A stretch of DNA of 64,000 bases from Rhodococcus wratislaviensis (lineage in GTDB: Bacteria; Actinomycetota; Actinomycetes; Mycobacteriales; Mycobacteriaceae), in contig NZ_UAUI01000002.1 of assembly GCF_900455735.1 (NCBI RefSeq), forward strand, positions 62,001 to 126,000, read 5' to 3'. The notes below the pieces were generated by a model, which worked only from the letters and a program-made list of their open reading frames with translations, was not told the DNA's origin and made no database searches. Position numbers and translations under genes: made by a program. This document shows positions 27,001 to 35,419 of this stretch, one piece after another; position 1 is the first letter of the stretch, and each line of letters begins with the position of its first letter.

Positions 27001-27503
27001 ATGGCAGACACCCTGGCGGTCGCTGTCGAGAGCAGTCTCTTCGACGCAGGAAGCGGCTTCCTGACGGTCCGTACCGGTGTCGCGTACGACCCGTTCTCGA
27101 TCGGCGTGGAAATACTTCGCGACCAACCTGACAGCACGTTGTTGAGGAGTGGGAGAACGTTGCCGAGTGCACCATCAACGCCTCCACATTGTGTGATGAC
27201 CCTGCAGGGCGACCCAGTGGAGGACTCACCGATCTGACAGTCGTCGAGCCGGGTCGGTACCGGGTACGGGTGCACGCCCGAGGCCGTGATGCGAACTGGG
27301 ACATGAACGTTGGACAGCCTGTCGACCCCGTATTTGGCGCACTGAACGCGCTCATCTATGGCTTTGACCCCGACCCCGCAGTCGCCGCGTTCCTCGCCCT
27401 CCACGGCACGCTGCTTGTGTACGGGCCACTGTGGAAGGATCTGGTCAGCGAACTCGAAGCTGCCTTCCCGCGAATCGCCACGTGGACCATCGAAGGGTCC
27501 TAG
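27001..27503 (+). pseudogene. Frameshifted gene just behind tRNA-Gly
   Basis: Two frames make one protein. The first, from ATG 27001, reads GSGFLTVRTGVAYDPFSIGV then EILRDQPDS; the second continues VVEEWENVAECTINASTLCD and then EPGRYRVRVHARGRDANWD. That junction order matches a common actinobacterial family of unknown function with the pattern (V/T)RTGIAYGPV ... EEWEEV ... YRVRVHARGRD. The shift (one base missing) falls around 27130-27140. The C-terminal part ends at 27503. Either a true pseudogene or a sequencing error. Confidence 0.6.
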
Positions 27504-27773
27504 CGCCTACCGGAGCACCGGATTCCTCAATCGGCATCATGGGTACGAGTCAGCGTCACGTGCTCCTCGGCATCACTGCCGGACCTTGCGATCAGTGCCG
27601 GTAATGGCCGCCACGACCATCCTCGAATTCTTGCATCGCCTGCGCACCGATCACGGAGCCAGGATTATCGATCGGCTATGCGCCGGAACGTTGACAATGC
27701 CGGCACCGTCGGCGAAAAGTTGAGCAGAGACCTTGTGACCCGATCTGTCAACGTCGGTGAGTAGGTGAGAAGC

Positions 27774-28280
27774 GTGAGCGAGATCGATCCCCCACCGCTG
27801 GTCGTCGTACCGCCGGGGACCGGGCAGACCGGTGACCTGGGCCCGATCGGGGTCGAATTCAAGCTATGGGGCCGTGACACCGGTGGGGTGTTGTCGGTCG
27901 TCGAGCACCCGTTCCCGGTCGGTGCGCTGGTCCCGCCACATCTACATACGCGGGAGGACGAATTCTCGATAGTTACCCAGGGTGCGATCGGATTCCGCTC
28001 CGGCGACCGGGAAGCCGTTCTCGAATCCGGCGGATACATCACAAAACCCCGGGGTGAGATGCACACCATGTGGAACGCCGGCACCGTCCCGGCGCGCATG
28101 ATCGAGATCATCAGTCCGGCCGGCTTCGAACATTGCTTCCTGGAAGTGTCCGAACTGATCGCCGCCGGCGAGCGGGATATCGCCGAGATCGCCGCAATTG
28201 CCGAGCGCTACGGTCTGCAATTCGGCGAACCCGACTGGTTGCCCGACGTGATCGCCCGATACAACCTCACACCGCCGTGA
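27774..28280 (+). CDS. Cupin-domain protein
   Basis: 168 residues with a single cupin barrel in the middle: PFPVGALVPPHLHTREDEFS carries the metal-binding His/His/Glu motif, and PRGEMHTMWNAGTVPARMIE the second motif with its His. Such small cupins are quercetinase-like or unknown dioxygenase/isomerase proteins. GTG at 27774 has AGGTGAG just upstream. The alternative GTG at 27765 overlaps that site. Stands alone. Confidence 0.82.
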   Translation: MSEIDPPPLVVVPPGTGQTGDLGPIGVEFKLWGRDTGGVLSVVEHPFPVGALVPPHLHTREDEFSIVTQGAIGFRSGDREAVLESGGYITKPRGEMHTMWNAGTVPARMIEIISPAGFEHCFLEVSELIAAGERDIAEIAAIAERYGLQFGEPDWLPDVIARYNLTPP

Positions 28281-28429
28281 CACCCGCTTAATCGTCGACG
28301 CTATGTGCCCGGTTCACTGGTCGAGGCTGCTCAGCCCGGGCAGTCGGTGAGCCGAAGACAGTCCTGCATGCCGCGTGGGCCGAGGATGTGGGCATGGGCA
28401 GATCATCCACGAGTACATGCCCGCTGCAC

Positions 28430-28500
28430 GATCCGCTTACGGAACGAGGGGCCGACTGGCCGGCATGCGGTGCGACGCCACTTCGTCCCGGTGCAGGTTC
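28430..28500. repeat. 71-bp dispersed repeat, copy A
   Basis: Runs from GATCCGCTTACGGAACGAGG to CCGGTGCAGGTT. It matches copy B (30538-30608) along its whole length with about three-quarters identity by eye; the outer blocks are nearly invariant and the middle varies. It lies between convergent cupin and TIGR03083 genes. Confidence 0.75.
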
Positions 28501-28525
28501 CGTCAGCGGACGATCTCAAGCGCAG

Positions 28526-29170
28526 TCAGGTTGTGCAGCGGTCCCGCAGTGTCGGCACGCCCGGCCCGGTGAGGTCATCACAGTAGGCACCGCGACCGGC
28601 CATGGCCATCGTGAGCGCCAGGGTCGTGCCGCTGACCATCGGGCCGGCTCCCGTCGTGAAGGGCCCGTCGGTCGCTTCGAGACGAAGACCTGCGATGGTG
28701 CTGCGGCCGGCCACGGTGAAGTCCCGCCGGGCGTAGAAGCGGGCAACCTCGGTGACCGTCTCGACGGCGGGCGTGCGCGCGAACCCGAGCGGCCGCCGGA
28801 TGTCCTGGGCATGCACCACCACCTCACCAAGCCACGCCGCGGTGGGACCCGGCGCCGACGTCGTGCTGGTGACGACCCGCTGGAACCACTCGAGAGTCTC
28901 GGCGGGGGTCGCGCCTCGGTACTCGGCCAGACGTCGGTCGTTGTGCAGGTCAAAGTCGAACCGTGCCCCCAGGACACTGCCAAACCAACGAAGCGCACCG
29001 ATACTCGCCGCCGCCGTGAGGTGAGCAACGACCTCCTCTACCACCCACCGTCCGCACAGCGACTGCTGTGCCCACTGCGCCTCGTGAAGACCAGCGAGGT
29101 CATCGGCAAGAGCGGCGCGTTCGGTTGCGGCCGCAGACCATAGGGTGGCGCGAGTGAGGGAATTGCGCAC
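28526..29170 (-). CDS. TIGR03083 family protein (maleylpyruvate isomerase-like, mycothiol-dependent fold)
   Basis: 214 residues, DinB-like four-helix bundle. Early segment AAATERAALADDLAGLHEAQ then CGRWVVEEVVAHLTAAASIG is diagnostic, with His of VVEEVVAHL as first metal ligand; LGEVVVHAQDIRRPLG gives the second His. Proteins of this family use or resemble mycothiol S-transferases. Function not further assignable. Confidence 0.85.
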   Translation of the reverse strand: MRNSLTRATLWSAAATERAALADDLAGLHEAQWAQQSLCGRWVVEEVVAHLTAAASIGALRWFGSVLGARFDFDLHNDRRLAEYRGATPAETLEWFQRVVTSTTSAPGPTAAWLGEVVVHAQDIRRPLGFARTPAVETVTEVARFYARRDFTVAGRSTIAGLRLEATDGPFTTGAGPMVSGTTLALTMAMAGRGAYCDDLTGPGVPTLRDRCTT

Positions 29171-29197
29171 GGCGACCTCCAGGTTGAACGGCTGACA

Positions 29198-29356
29198 TCA
29201 ATGGAGACTGCGCGCGAGCGCGAGAATCATCGGTCGATCGGTATCCAAGGTAGCGAGTGCATCCGCCGCCGTTGCCGGAGAGACCGGTGTCCGGCTACTG
29301 CCCAGCAGCCACCCGGCGTCTGAACACAGTCGATGGTGCCCCTCCCGTCTTCTCAC
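29198..29356 (-). CDS. Possible small ORF or gene remnant
   Basis: A 52-codon frame from a GTG at 29356 with protein-like composition (LCSDAGWLLGSSRTPVSP then ATLDTDRPMILALARSL). The same frame stays open a further 24 codons upstream and includes a Cys-Pro, so it may be the end of a small zinc-ribbon-like protein whose start is lost. No strong ribosome site. It is the only coding-like signal between 29171 and 29563. Confidence 0.3.
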   Translation of the reverse strand: MRRREGHHRLCSDAGWLLGSSRTPVSPATAADALATLDTDRPMILALARSLH

Positions 29357-29412
29357 TTCCAGAACCGGACAACGCCCCGTGAAGTCATCTCCCGATGATG
29401 CAGGAGGTTGCG

Positions 29413-29434
29413 CCGGTCAGCGATCGCTGACCGG
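29413..29434. repeat. Perfect 22-bp palindrome
   Basis: Half-site CCGGTCAGCGA followed directly by its exact complement, no loop. It lies about 130 bases upstream of a frameshifted lipoprotein gene. Better suited to a dimeric regulator than a hairpin, since it has no loop. Confidence 0.6.
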
Positions 29435-29563
29435 TCGACGCCATTCGGGGGTGTTGGGCGCGGCGACGTCTTTGTCCACGCGCGGACAGGTGTGACCTGT
29501 ACTAATGATGTCGGAGGATGGGCAGACAACCTCTAGCGTCAGTTGAGCGAAGGGATGTCGTGC

Positions 29564-30386
29564 ATGTTGAGCCGACCGAGACGAAGCGGCATGAGAACCC
29601 TCGCAGCGAGCGTCCTGTGTGTGCTCTCTGCATCAACGACAGTCGGCTGCTCAGCCGACGAGGCGCGGACGCCGTCCGGTGGAGTTGTCACGCCCGAGTC
29701 GCGCGTAGGAGGGAGCGGCGAATGAGGCATTCGGCGCGGAGGTGCTCACGCTCTCGGTAGAGGCCAAGAGTGCGGATACGCGTTGGTCCGGCGATGGACT
29801 CGTATCCCTACCGGACGGTCGATTTCGGTTCGAGGTCGGTGAAGCGCAACCGCAAGCCAAGTTTGAGATCGGGACCGTGGTCGGCCTTGGAGGAGAAGGT
29901 ACAGAAAGCGCGGTAAGCGAGACTGGCGGTGGATCCACCGGTAGCGCCGGACAGCGGTGTTGGATGAACCCCCATGCGCCGGTTGGCTACTTCACCGGCA
30001 CCATTAGCGTCGAAGAAACATTGCGGGTCACCGGCGCAGTCGTCGAGAGTCTGCGCGACGAGATCAAGCAGGTCCAGGTCCGGTCGACCGACACCTTCGA
30101 GGTTGAACTCAAAGACTCGGCAGCACTGCCTGAGGATGAGTTCGCGGGCACACCAGACCGGGTTTGGGGGGATCGCTGGATCCTTGGCCGGCTAGATGGC
30201 CCGATTGCAGTCGAGCTCGCCGACGGGGGTTCGTTACGCTCGCTGGAGTTCGAGTTCGGGCCCGATGACCCCTATTCCTTGTTCGGGGAGCAGCATTCGA
30301 TCGACCGCGTAACGATCAATGCCCGCTTTGCGCCAGCCGACGCCGAAATCGTCCTCGATCCACCGGCCTGCCAATCGATCGAGTGA
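29564..30386 (+). pseudogene. Lipoprotein gene split by a frameshift
   Basis: The first frame encodes a lipoprotein signal (MLSRPRRSGMRTLAAS, core LCVLSASTTVGC with lipobox TVGC) after GAAGGG at proper spacing. It stops at 29727. The second frame, without a good start, carries the mature domain (EVLTLSVEAKSADTRWSGDG ... ISVEETLRVTGAVVESLRDE) to 30386. Removing one G from the GGG at 29711-29713 joins them without a gap. The mature domain is beta-rich and of unknown function. Pseudogene or base-call error. Confidence 0.6.
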
Positions 30387-30537
30387 TCGCTTCGCGGCGG
30401 AGGTTATCGATCCACAACGACAGATCTACGCAGGCCGGCGGCAAATGCAGCCTTTCCGCAAGCCGAACCATCACCGGGACGCGAACGTCGCCGCGCCCAG
30501 CGCGCACCCGGAAGGGTCTGTGCTCGTCCCGATCGAG

Positions 30538-30608
30538 GATCCGCTTACGGAACGAGGGCCGACTTCCGCCGGCATGCGCGGGGCGCCACTTCGTTCCGGT
30601 GCAGGTTT
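30538..30608. repeat. 71-bp dispersed repeat, copy B
   Basis: Partner of the repeat at 28430-28500, same orientation. The rest of 30387-30681 shows no gene. Related short blocks (GGATCCGCTT[A/G]CGG) occur near 35298 and, inverted, near 59110, but those matches are only about 14 bases. Confidence 0.75.
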
Positions 30609-30681
30609 GCTTGCCGGAACGCCGATAGCCCGGCGAGGCGAATTGTGCAATTCGCTGAGTGGGCATGGATGTCCCTCTGGC

Positions 30682-30966
30682 TCAGCGGGTGACCCGACCC
30701 AAGACCGGGGTCCATTCGATGATTCGGTGCTGCGGTACGAGTCCATGGATCGCGAAGGGGTCGTTCGCGAAGAGATGCTCGACGACCTCTGCATTGTCGG
30801 CATCGACGATGATGAACGCCCCTGAGTCGTCGGCGAAGGGGCCGCAGGTGATCACGGTCCGCTGGTCGACGAGGTCTGCGAGCCAGGCGCGGTGAGCGGT
30901 TCGGTGTTGGCCGCGCCCCTCGGCGGTCTCGGCAGAGTAGGTGTATTCGATGACGAAGACCGGCAT
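30682..30966 (-). CDS. YciI family protein
   Basis: 94 residues, ferredoxin-like alpha/beta fold. MPVFVIEYTYS opens the first strand, HRAWLADLVDQRTVITCGPF has the conserved His and Gly-Pro, and GAFIIVDADNAEVVEHLFAN followed by DPF is the family hallmark. A GGAAGCGAG site precedes the ATG at 30966. A longer open frame upstream is not coding. Role unknown. Confidence 0.85.
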   Translation of the reverse strand: MPVFVIEYTYSAETAEGRGQHRTAHRAWLADLVDQRTVITCGPFADDSGAFIIVDADNAEVVEHLFANDPFAIHGLVPQHRIIEWTPVLGRVTR

Positions 30967-31172
30967 ATGCTCGCTTCCTGGAATGGATGTGACGGTTTCC
31001 GCAAGACCCGACCAATGAATTCGGATGGGCCCGGGTCGCGATTCGGTTTCAGGCGAGGTGGTTCGTTCCACCCGGACGCGGGTGTGACCGGGAGAAGGGT
31101 CAGCCGCCGTAGGCCAGGTCTTTGGCCGAACGGGTTCCGCTGACGTGGTAGTGATGCGGTGCGCACAAGGAC

Positions 31173-31325
31173 ATGGGATCGGCGATCGGATTCGGTGGTG
31201 CCGCACCAGATTCCGAACGGCTCGCCGACGATCTGGGCGTGGTTGCGGCAGGCAGCGTGCAGTTGCCAGTCCCAGAGGTCGGCCAGCGGTGCATACAGGT
31301 GGGTGGACAGGGTCGTGTTCAGCAT
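31173..31325 (-). pseudogene. WhiB-like gene with internal deletion
   Basis: From ATG 31325 the frame reads LADLWDWQLHAACRN and continues directly with HAQIVGEPFGIWCGTTESDR. These are the start and end of a WhiB iron-sulfur regulator: the W-x-AC-R block with the first Cys, and the E-P-x-G-W-G-G-x-x-E-x-R turn. The 40-50 residues between, which hold the other three cluster cysteines, are missing, and the GW(G)G turn has Cys in place of Gly. It cannot bind a normal four-Cys cluster. Confidence 0.6.
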
Positions 31326-31472
31326 GGACTACTACCCAACCGGTCGGAGGTGCGGCCGGTCGATGAATCGGAGCTGCGGTGTGGAACCGCGCGGCCGGCG
31401 AGAGCGGTGGTCGACACACCGCATTCGCAGTGTGTCGACCAGGGCCGGGCTCGGTGGGTGGCTGCGTCGTTG

Positions 31473-32756
31473 TCAGCCGAGCAGTTCGTAGATCAGCAGG
31501 CCGGAGAGCGACAGGATGGATACGAAGCCGAGGGCGCCGATGACGTTCTTCCACCAGGTGTTCCGGAGGTTGCCCATCAGCTGGGTGTTGTTGCTCATCA
31601 CGAACAGCAGGAACCCGAGGAAGGGTGCGATGAGCACGGTGAGGGCTTGGGCGAAGATAATCAGTTGCACCGGTGACTTGGTGAACAGGATCGTGATCAC
31701 GAGGCCGAAGGCGAGGATCGCGGCGCTGGTGCGTTTGGCGGTCGGGGTGCTGGGCGACGGGCCTTTGCCGAGTCCGTCGGAGAGCATGGTGCCGCCGGCG
31801 GTGGCGTTGGCGACCATGGCAGAGAATGCGGCACCCGAGAGGCCGAGTGCGAAGATCGTCGATCCGACCGGTCCGGCGATGGGTTCGAAGATCCTGGCCA
31901 GCCCGGCGAGGGTGGTGGCTTCGGCGTTCTGCCGGCCGAGGACGGCGGCGGCGACGATGATGACGAGGGAAGTCATGATGCCCGGGGCCACGATCCCGGG
32001 GATGGTGTCGGCGACAGTCGTTTGGCGGTATTCGGCTGCGGTGCGGTTGCGTTCGTGTGTTCCGTAGGAAGTGAAGAACGCGGCGTTGAGGGAGAAGTTG
32101 GTGCCGACCAGGGCGACGACGAGCAGTTGCCCGCCGGGTGGGATGGAGGGGACGAGTCCGTTCACGGCCTGGAACCAGTCGGGTTGGGCGATGACGGCAC
32201 TGAAGATGAAGGTGGCGGCCAGGAGTGCGACGATGACCAGCAGGACGCGTTCGACGGTGCGGTAGACGTTGCGGAACAGTAGGATCAGGCCGACGAAGAC
32301 GGTGCAGACCGCGGACCAGATGAGCGGGGAGCCGCCGAACACCATGGACAGGCCGAGCCCGGAGCCGACGGCGTTGCCGACGGAGAAACACAGGGTGATG
32401 ATGAAGACGCCGATCCCGGCGGCGGTTCCGACGCGGCGACCGAGGATGTCCTTGACGGAGCTGATCATCGACACGGGTGTGCGGATGCCGAGGCGAACAC
32501 TCATGTCGGCGTAGACGAGCATGAAGATCGTCGACAGGGCGATGACCCAGATCAGCGAGTAGCTGTATTCGCTGCCGGCTTGGACGGCGCTGGCGAGATT
32601 TCCGGGCCCGAACTGCCATGCCCCGGCGATGAACGCCGGCCCCGCCATCGCCAGGGTCCGGACGAAGGTGCGTTGCGACCAGCGAGAGCCGGCCGGTGGT
32701 CGGGGTGCGCCTGCGACCACTGATGTGCCTCCGGCGGAATCGGCTGATGTGCTCAT
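31473..32756 (-). CDS. Nramp superfamily transporter with altered metal site
   Basis: 427 residues, 11 predicted helices, LeuT-type Nramp fold. The helix-1 motif DPGN of metal-transporting members is GPGN here (residues 50-53), and the helix-6 MPH region is SLNAAFF, so the canonical Mn/Fe ligands are absent. The substrate may not be a transition metal. It follows the DapA-like gene in the same direction, separated by 264 bases with a strong hairpin, and may share LacI control. Confidence 0.85.
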   Translation of the reverse strand: MSTSADSAGGTSVVAGAPRPPAGSRWSQRTFVRTLAMAGPAFIAGAWQFGPGNLASAVQAGSEYSYSLIWVIALSTIFMLVYADMSVRLGIRTPVSMISSVKDILGRRVGTAAGIGVFIITLCFSVGNAVGSGLGLSMVFGGSPLIWSAVCTVFVGLILLFRNVYRTVERVLLVIVALLAATFIFSAVIAQPDWFQAVNGLVPSIPPGGQLLVVALVGTNFSLNAAFFTSYGTHERNRTAAEYRQTTVADTIPGIVAPGIMTSLVIIVAAAVLGRQNAEATTLAGLARIFEPIAGPVGSTIFALGLSGAAFSAMVANATAGGTMLSDGLGKGPSPSTPTAKRTSAAILAFGLVITILFTKSPVQLIIFAQALTVLIAPFLGFLLFVMSNNTQLMGNLRNTWWKNVIGALGFVSILSLSGLLIYELLG

Positions 32757-32898
32757 CGATGAGCCTACTTTCTGGTGTTCGAGCCGCCGATGCGGAGTGA
32801 GGCGCCGAGGATAGACGGCGCCGCCGGCTCGAAGGGGGAAGTACGGCGACCACGGCCGCGGCGGGCCGGAAGTGGCCCGGGACTACTCGGGGGTGGTG

Positions 32899-32937
32899 CC
32901 GCCGCCCGGCCCGGGGGGTGTGCGGGCCGGGCGGCGG
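32899..32937 (-). terminator. Strong GC hairpin between the DapA-like and Nramp genes
   Basis: 14-bp perfect stem (32899-32912 with 32924-32937), 11-nt loop. It lies 84 bases after the DapA-like stop on the minus strand and before the Nramp start, so it should end or attenuate readthrough into the transporter gene. No T-run. Confidence 0.6.
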
Positions 32938-33020
32938 GACCAGCGCGCGGTGCTCAGATACCGCACGCAACGGACTCTCTTACAGAATCCGGATCCTGAA
33001 CCGGCGAGGGGTGGGCCGGG

Positions 33021-33959
33021 TCAAGCGGGAACGGTGACCGAGGACAGCCCGGCCGACTGCAGAGCGGCGGCGATCTCGGCACCCGCGCCCTCTGCCAGCG
33101 GCAGCAACGGCGGACGCACGGTGGCATGCTCGAGGATGCCGCGGGCGACCAGGCCTTCCTTGAGGGCGACGGTGCCTTCCATGTGCGAGCCGCGGTGGTA
33201 GACGTTGGCCGTCACCGGCAGCAGACGGTCGTGGATCGCGCGGGCGGCGGAGTAGTCCTTGGCCTTGCCGGCGGCGATGAGCTCGACCAGCGGCTCGGGA
33301 GCGAGTCCGCCGTAGCCGACGAGCAGGCCGTCGACGTCGAACACCGTGTGCAGCAGGTACTCGTCGTGGCAGCTCAGGATCTGCAGGTCGGGGTTCTCGC
33401 GACGCAGGACCGGGATCTCCCGGTCCCAGCGGCGCATGTTCCGCACCCCGTTCTTGGTGGCGAACACGCCGGGCTGGGCGGCGATCTCGAGCTGGGTGTC
33501 CAGGTTGTAGGTGGCCTTGGTGACGTCCGGGTACTGGAACAGGATCAGCGGCAGACCGGAGCCTTCGTAGATGGCCTTGTACCGATCCTGCGGTGCGCCG
33601 TCCTGGTAGCCGAACCGCAGCCACCCGTGCGACGGGTACACCAGACCGGCGGAGGCGCCGGCGTCCACGGCGCGCTGGGCTTCTTCCACCGAGACGGCGG
33701 TGCCCTCGCCGGTGATGCCGGCGATGATCGGCAGCCGGCCGTCGACGGAGTCCTTGAACGCGGCGATGACGCGGACCTGTTCGTCCTGGGTGAGGAAGGT
33801 GCCCTCACCGGCGTGGCCGAGGACGACCAGGCCCTTGACGCCGTCGACACTGCCGAGCCACGAGCCGAGGCGCTGGATGGCGTCGTAGTCGACGGCGCCG
33901 TCCCGGGTGAACGGGGTCACCGGTGCCGGGGTGAGGCCGCGGAGGTCGAGTGTGCTCAT
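33021..33959 (-). CDS. DapA/NAL superfamily aldolase (dihydrodipicolinate synthase-like)
   Basis: 312 residues, TIM-barrel Schiff-base lyase. LTPAPVTPFTRDGAVDYDAI opens the barrel; GHAGEGTFLTQDEQ is the pyruvate-binding loop (with G-H-A-G-E in place of GTTGE), and the Schiff-base Lys is in VFATKNGVR. True dapA is normally housekeeping; a catabolic location under a LacI regulator suggests a sugar-acid or keto-acid aldolase instead. ATG at 33959 follows AGGGAAAG. Divergent from lacI with tandem palindromes in between. Confidence 0.85.
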   Translation of the reverse strand: MSTLDLRGLTPAPVTPFTRDGAVDYDAIQRLGSWLGSVDGVKGLVVLGHAGEGTFLTQDEQVRVIAAFKDSVDGRLPIIAGITGEGTAVSVEEAQRAVDAGASAGLVYPSHGWLRFGYQDGAPQDRYKAIYEGSGLPLILFQYPDVTKATYNLDTQLEIAAQPGVFATKNGVRNMRRWDREIPVLRRENPDLQILSCHDEYLLHTVFDVDGLLVGYGGLAPEPLVELIAAGKAKDYSAARAIHDRLLPVTANVYHRGSHMEGTVALKEGLVARGILEHATVRPPLLPLAEGAGAEIAAALQSAGLSSVTVPA

Positions 33960-33990
33960 GGGGTGCTCTTTCCCTCGAAGAATCTGTGCA

Positions 33991-34020
33991 AACGTTCCCG
34001 GGAACGTTCCCGTGAACGAT
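33991..34020. promoter_or_regulatory. Two overlapping LacI-family operators
   Basis: AACGTTCCCGGGAACGTT (33991-34008) is a perfect 18-base palindrome with the CG-type centre favoured by LacI proteins. AACGTTCCCGTGAACGAT (34003-34020) is a second, nearly symmetrical site sharing six bases with it, offset by 12 bases. They are 32 bases upstream of the DapA-like start and 111 upstream of lacI. Confidence 0.75.
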
Positions 34021-34130
34021 TTCATCGTGCGCTACGATCGGTAACTGTGTCAAGGGTCACCACGGAGGACGCGGTGATCAGGCCTTCTCAGTGGGTCGAC
34101 AGACCACCGAAGGCGGTAGAGAGGAAGGCC

Positions 34131-35186
34131 ATGGAAGCGAACGGGAGCGCGCAGCGGATGCGGGAAAAGAGCAGGGTGGTCACGCTGCGGGAAGTCGCGG
34201 AGGCAGCCGGCGTGAGCACCTCGACCGTGAGCCGGGTGCTCGACGATCGGGTACCGCCCTCGCGGTCGGCCACCGCCGAACGGGTGCGCGCGGTCGCCGA
34301 TCAACTCGGCTACCGGCGCAACACCTTCGCCTCCAGCCTGCGGCGCGGCCAGACTGCGACCATCGGAGTGCTCGTCCCGCGGTTGAGCGACACCGTTATG
34401 GCGTTGATGTTCGAGGCCATCAGCCGTGCCGCGACCCGGCTCGGTTACTTCACCGTCGTCGCGACGACCGGTGACGACCCCACCGACGAAGGCGAGGCGG
34501 CACGCACTCTCCTCGCCCGCAACGTCGACGGCCTGATTATCGCCTCCAGCCTCCGCGAGGATCCGCTACCGCGCGAGCTTCGCGAGCAGGGGGTGCCACA
34601 CGCACTCGTCCTGCGCACCGACGGCATCAGCCCGTCCTCGATCGGCGACGACGAAGCCGGCGGCTACCTCGCTACCCGGCACCTGATCGACCTCGGGCAC
34701 ACCGACATCGCCGTGCTGTCCGGTCCGCTCTTCACCTCCACCGCCACCGGACGCCTCGCCGGAGCGCGGCGGGCTCTGCAGGAGGCAGGAATCGCGGTCA
34801 ACCCGGACCGGCTCATCGAAACCACCTTCGGCATCGAAAGCGGCGAAGAAGCCGGACGCCGACTCTTCAACTCCTCCACCCCGCCCACCGCGGTCTTCGC
34901 GGCCAACGACAACCTCGCGCTCGGCGTCATCGCGGCCGCCCATCAACGGTCCCTATCCGTCGGCGGCGACATCGCACTGGTCGGGTACAACGACATCCCC
35001 CTCGCACATCTACTTCCCGTCCCGCTGACCTCGGTGCGCACCCCGTTCGACCAGATCGCCGCCACCGCCCTCGATCTCATGCTCGAACCCGCCCTCGTCG
35101 ACAACCCGATCAGGCGTGCCCTCCCGACCCTGATCCCCCGACGTTCATCCGGAACACACCGAACCCCAGTCGGTTCACCACACTGA
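34131..35186 (+). CDS. LacI family repressor
   Basis: 351 residues. Headpiece VTLREVAEAAGVSTSTVSRV with hinge helix around RRNTFASSLRRGQTATIGVL; the periplasmic-binding-like effector domain follows (DGLIIASSLRED, AVFAANDNLALGVIAAAHQR, VGYNDIPLAHLLPVPLTSVR). The ATG at 34131 has GAGAGGAAGG upstream; the frame is open far upstream but that part is the antisense of the aldolase gene. Likely represses itself and the aldolase/transporter pair. Confidence 0.9.
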   Translation: MEANGSAQRMREKSRVVTLREVAEAAGVSTSTVSRVLDDRVPPSRSATAERVRAVADQLGYRRNTFASSLRRGQTATIGVLVPRLSDTVMALMFEAISRAATRLGYFTVVATTGDDPTDEGEAARTLLARNVDGLIIASSLREDPLPRELREQGVPHALVLRTDGISPSSIGDDEAGGYLATRHLIDLGHTDIAVLSGPLFTSTATGRLAGARRALQEAGIAVNPDRLIETTFGIESGEEAGRRLFNSSTPPTAVFAANDNLALGVIAAAHQRSLSVGGDIALVGYNDIPLAHLLPVPLTSVRTPFDQIAATALDLMLEPALVDNPIRRALPTLIPRRSSGTHRTPVGSPH

Positions 35187-35419
35187 GAAAGCGGTACAGG
35201 TCGCAACTTCTCAACTACTCTCGATCGGCTCGCACCAGACTTCGGCCATTTGTTCCACCGCACCGCGGATTGATGACCGAACAGCTGGCCCGTTCACGGA
35301 TCCGCTTGCGGGGCATCGAGGCGACGTCGAGTCGCGGCGTTAGCACCGATGTCGTTCAGTTCATCGCGTCTAGAGCGTGTCGGAAAATGTGTCGCCCCAA
35401 GGCGTCTTCAGCACTGCCC

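Noticed and set aside
30682..32970. 762-codon open frame on the minus strand across the Nramp gene
   Set aside because: Arg/His/Pro-rich antisense-frame translation over the Nramp coding frame; only its last 94 codons (the YciI protein) are real.
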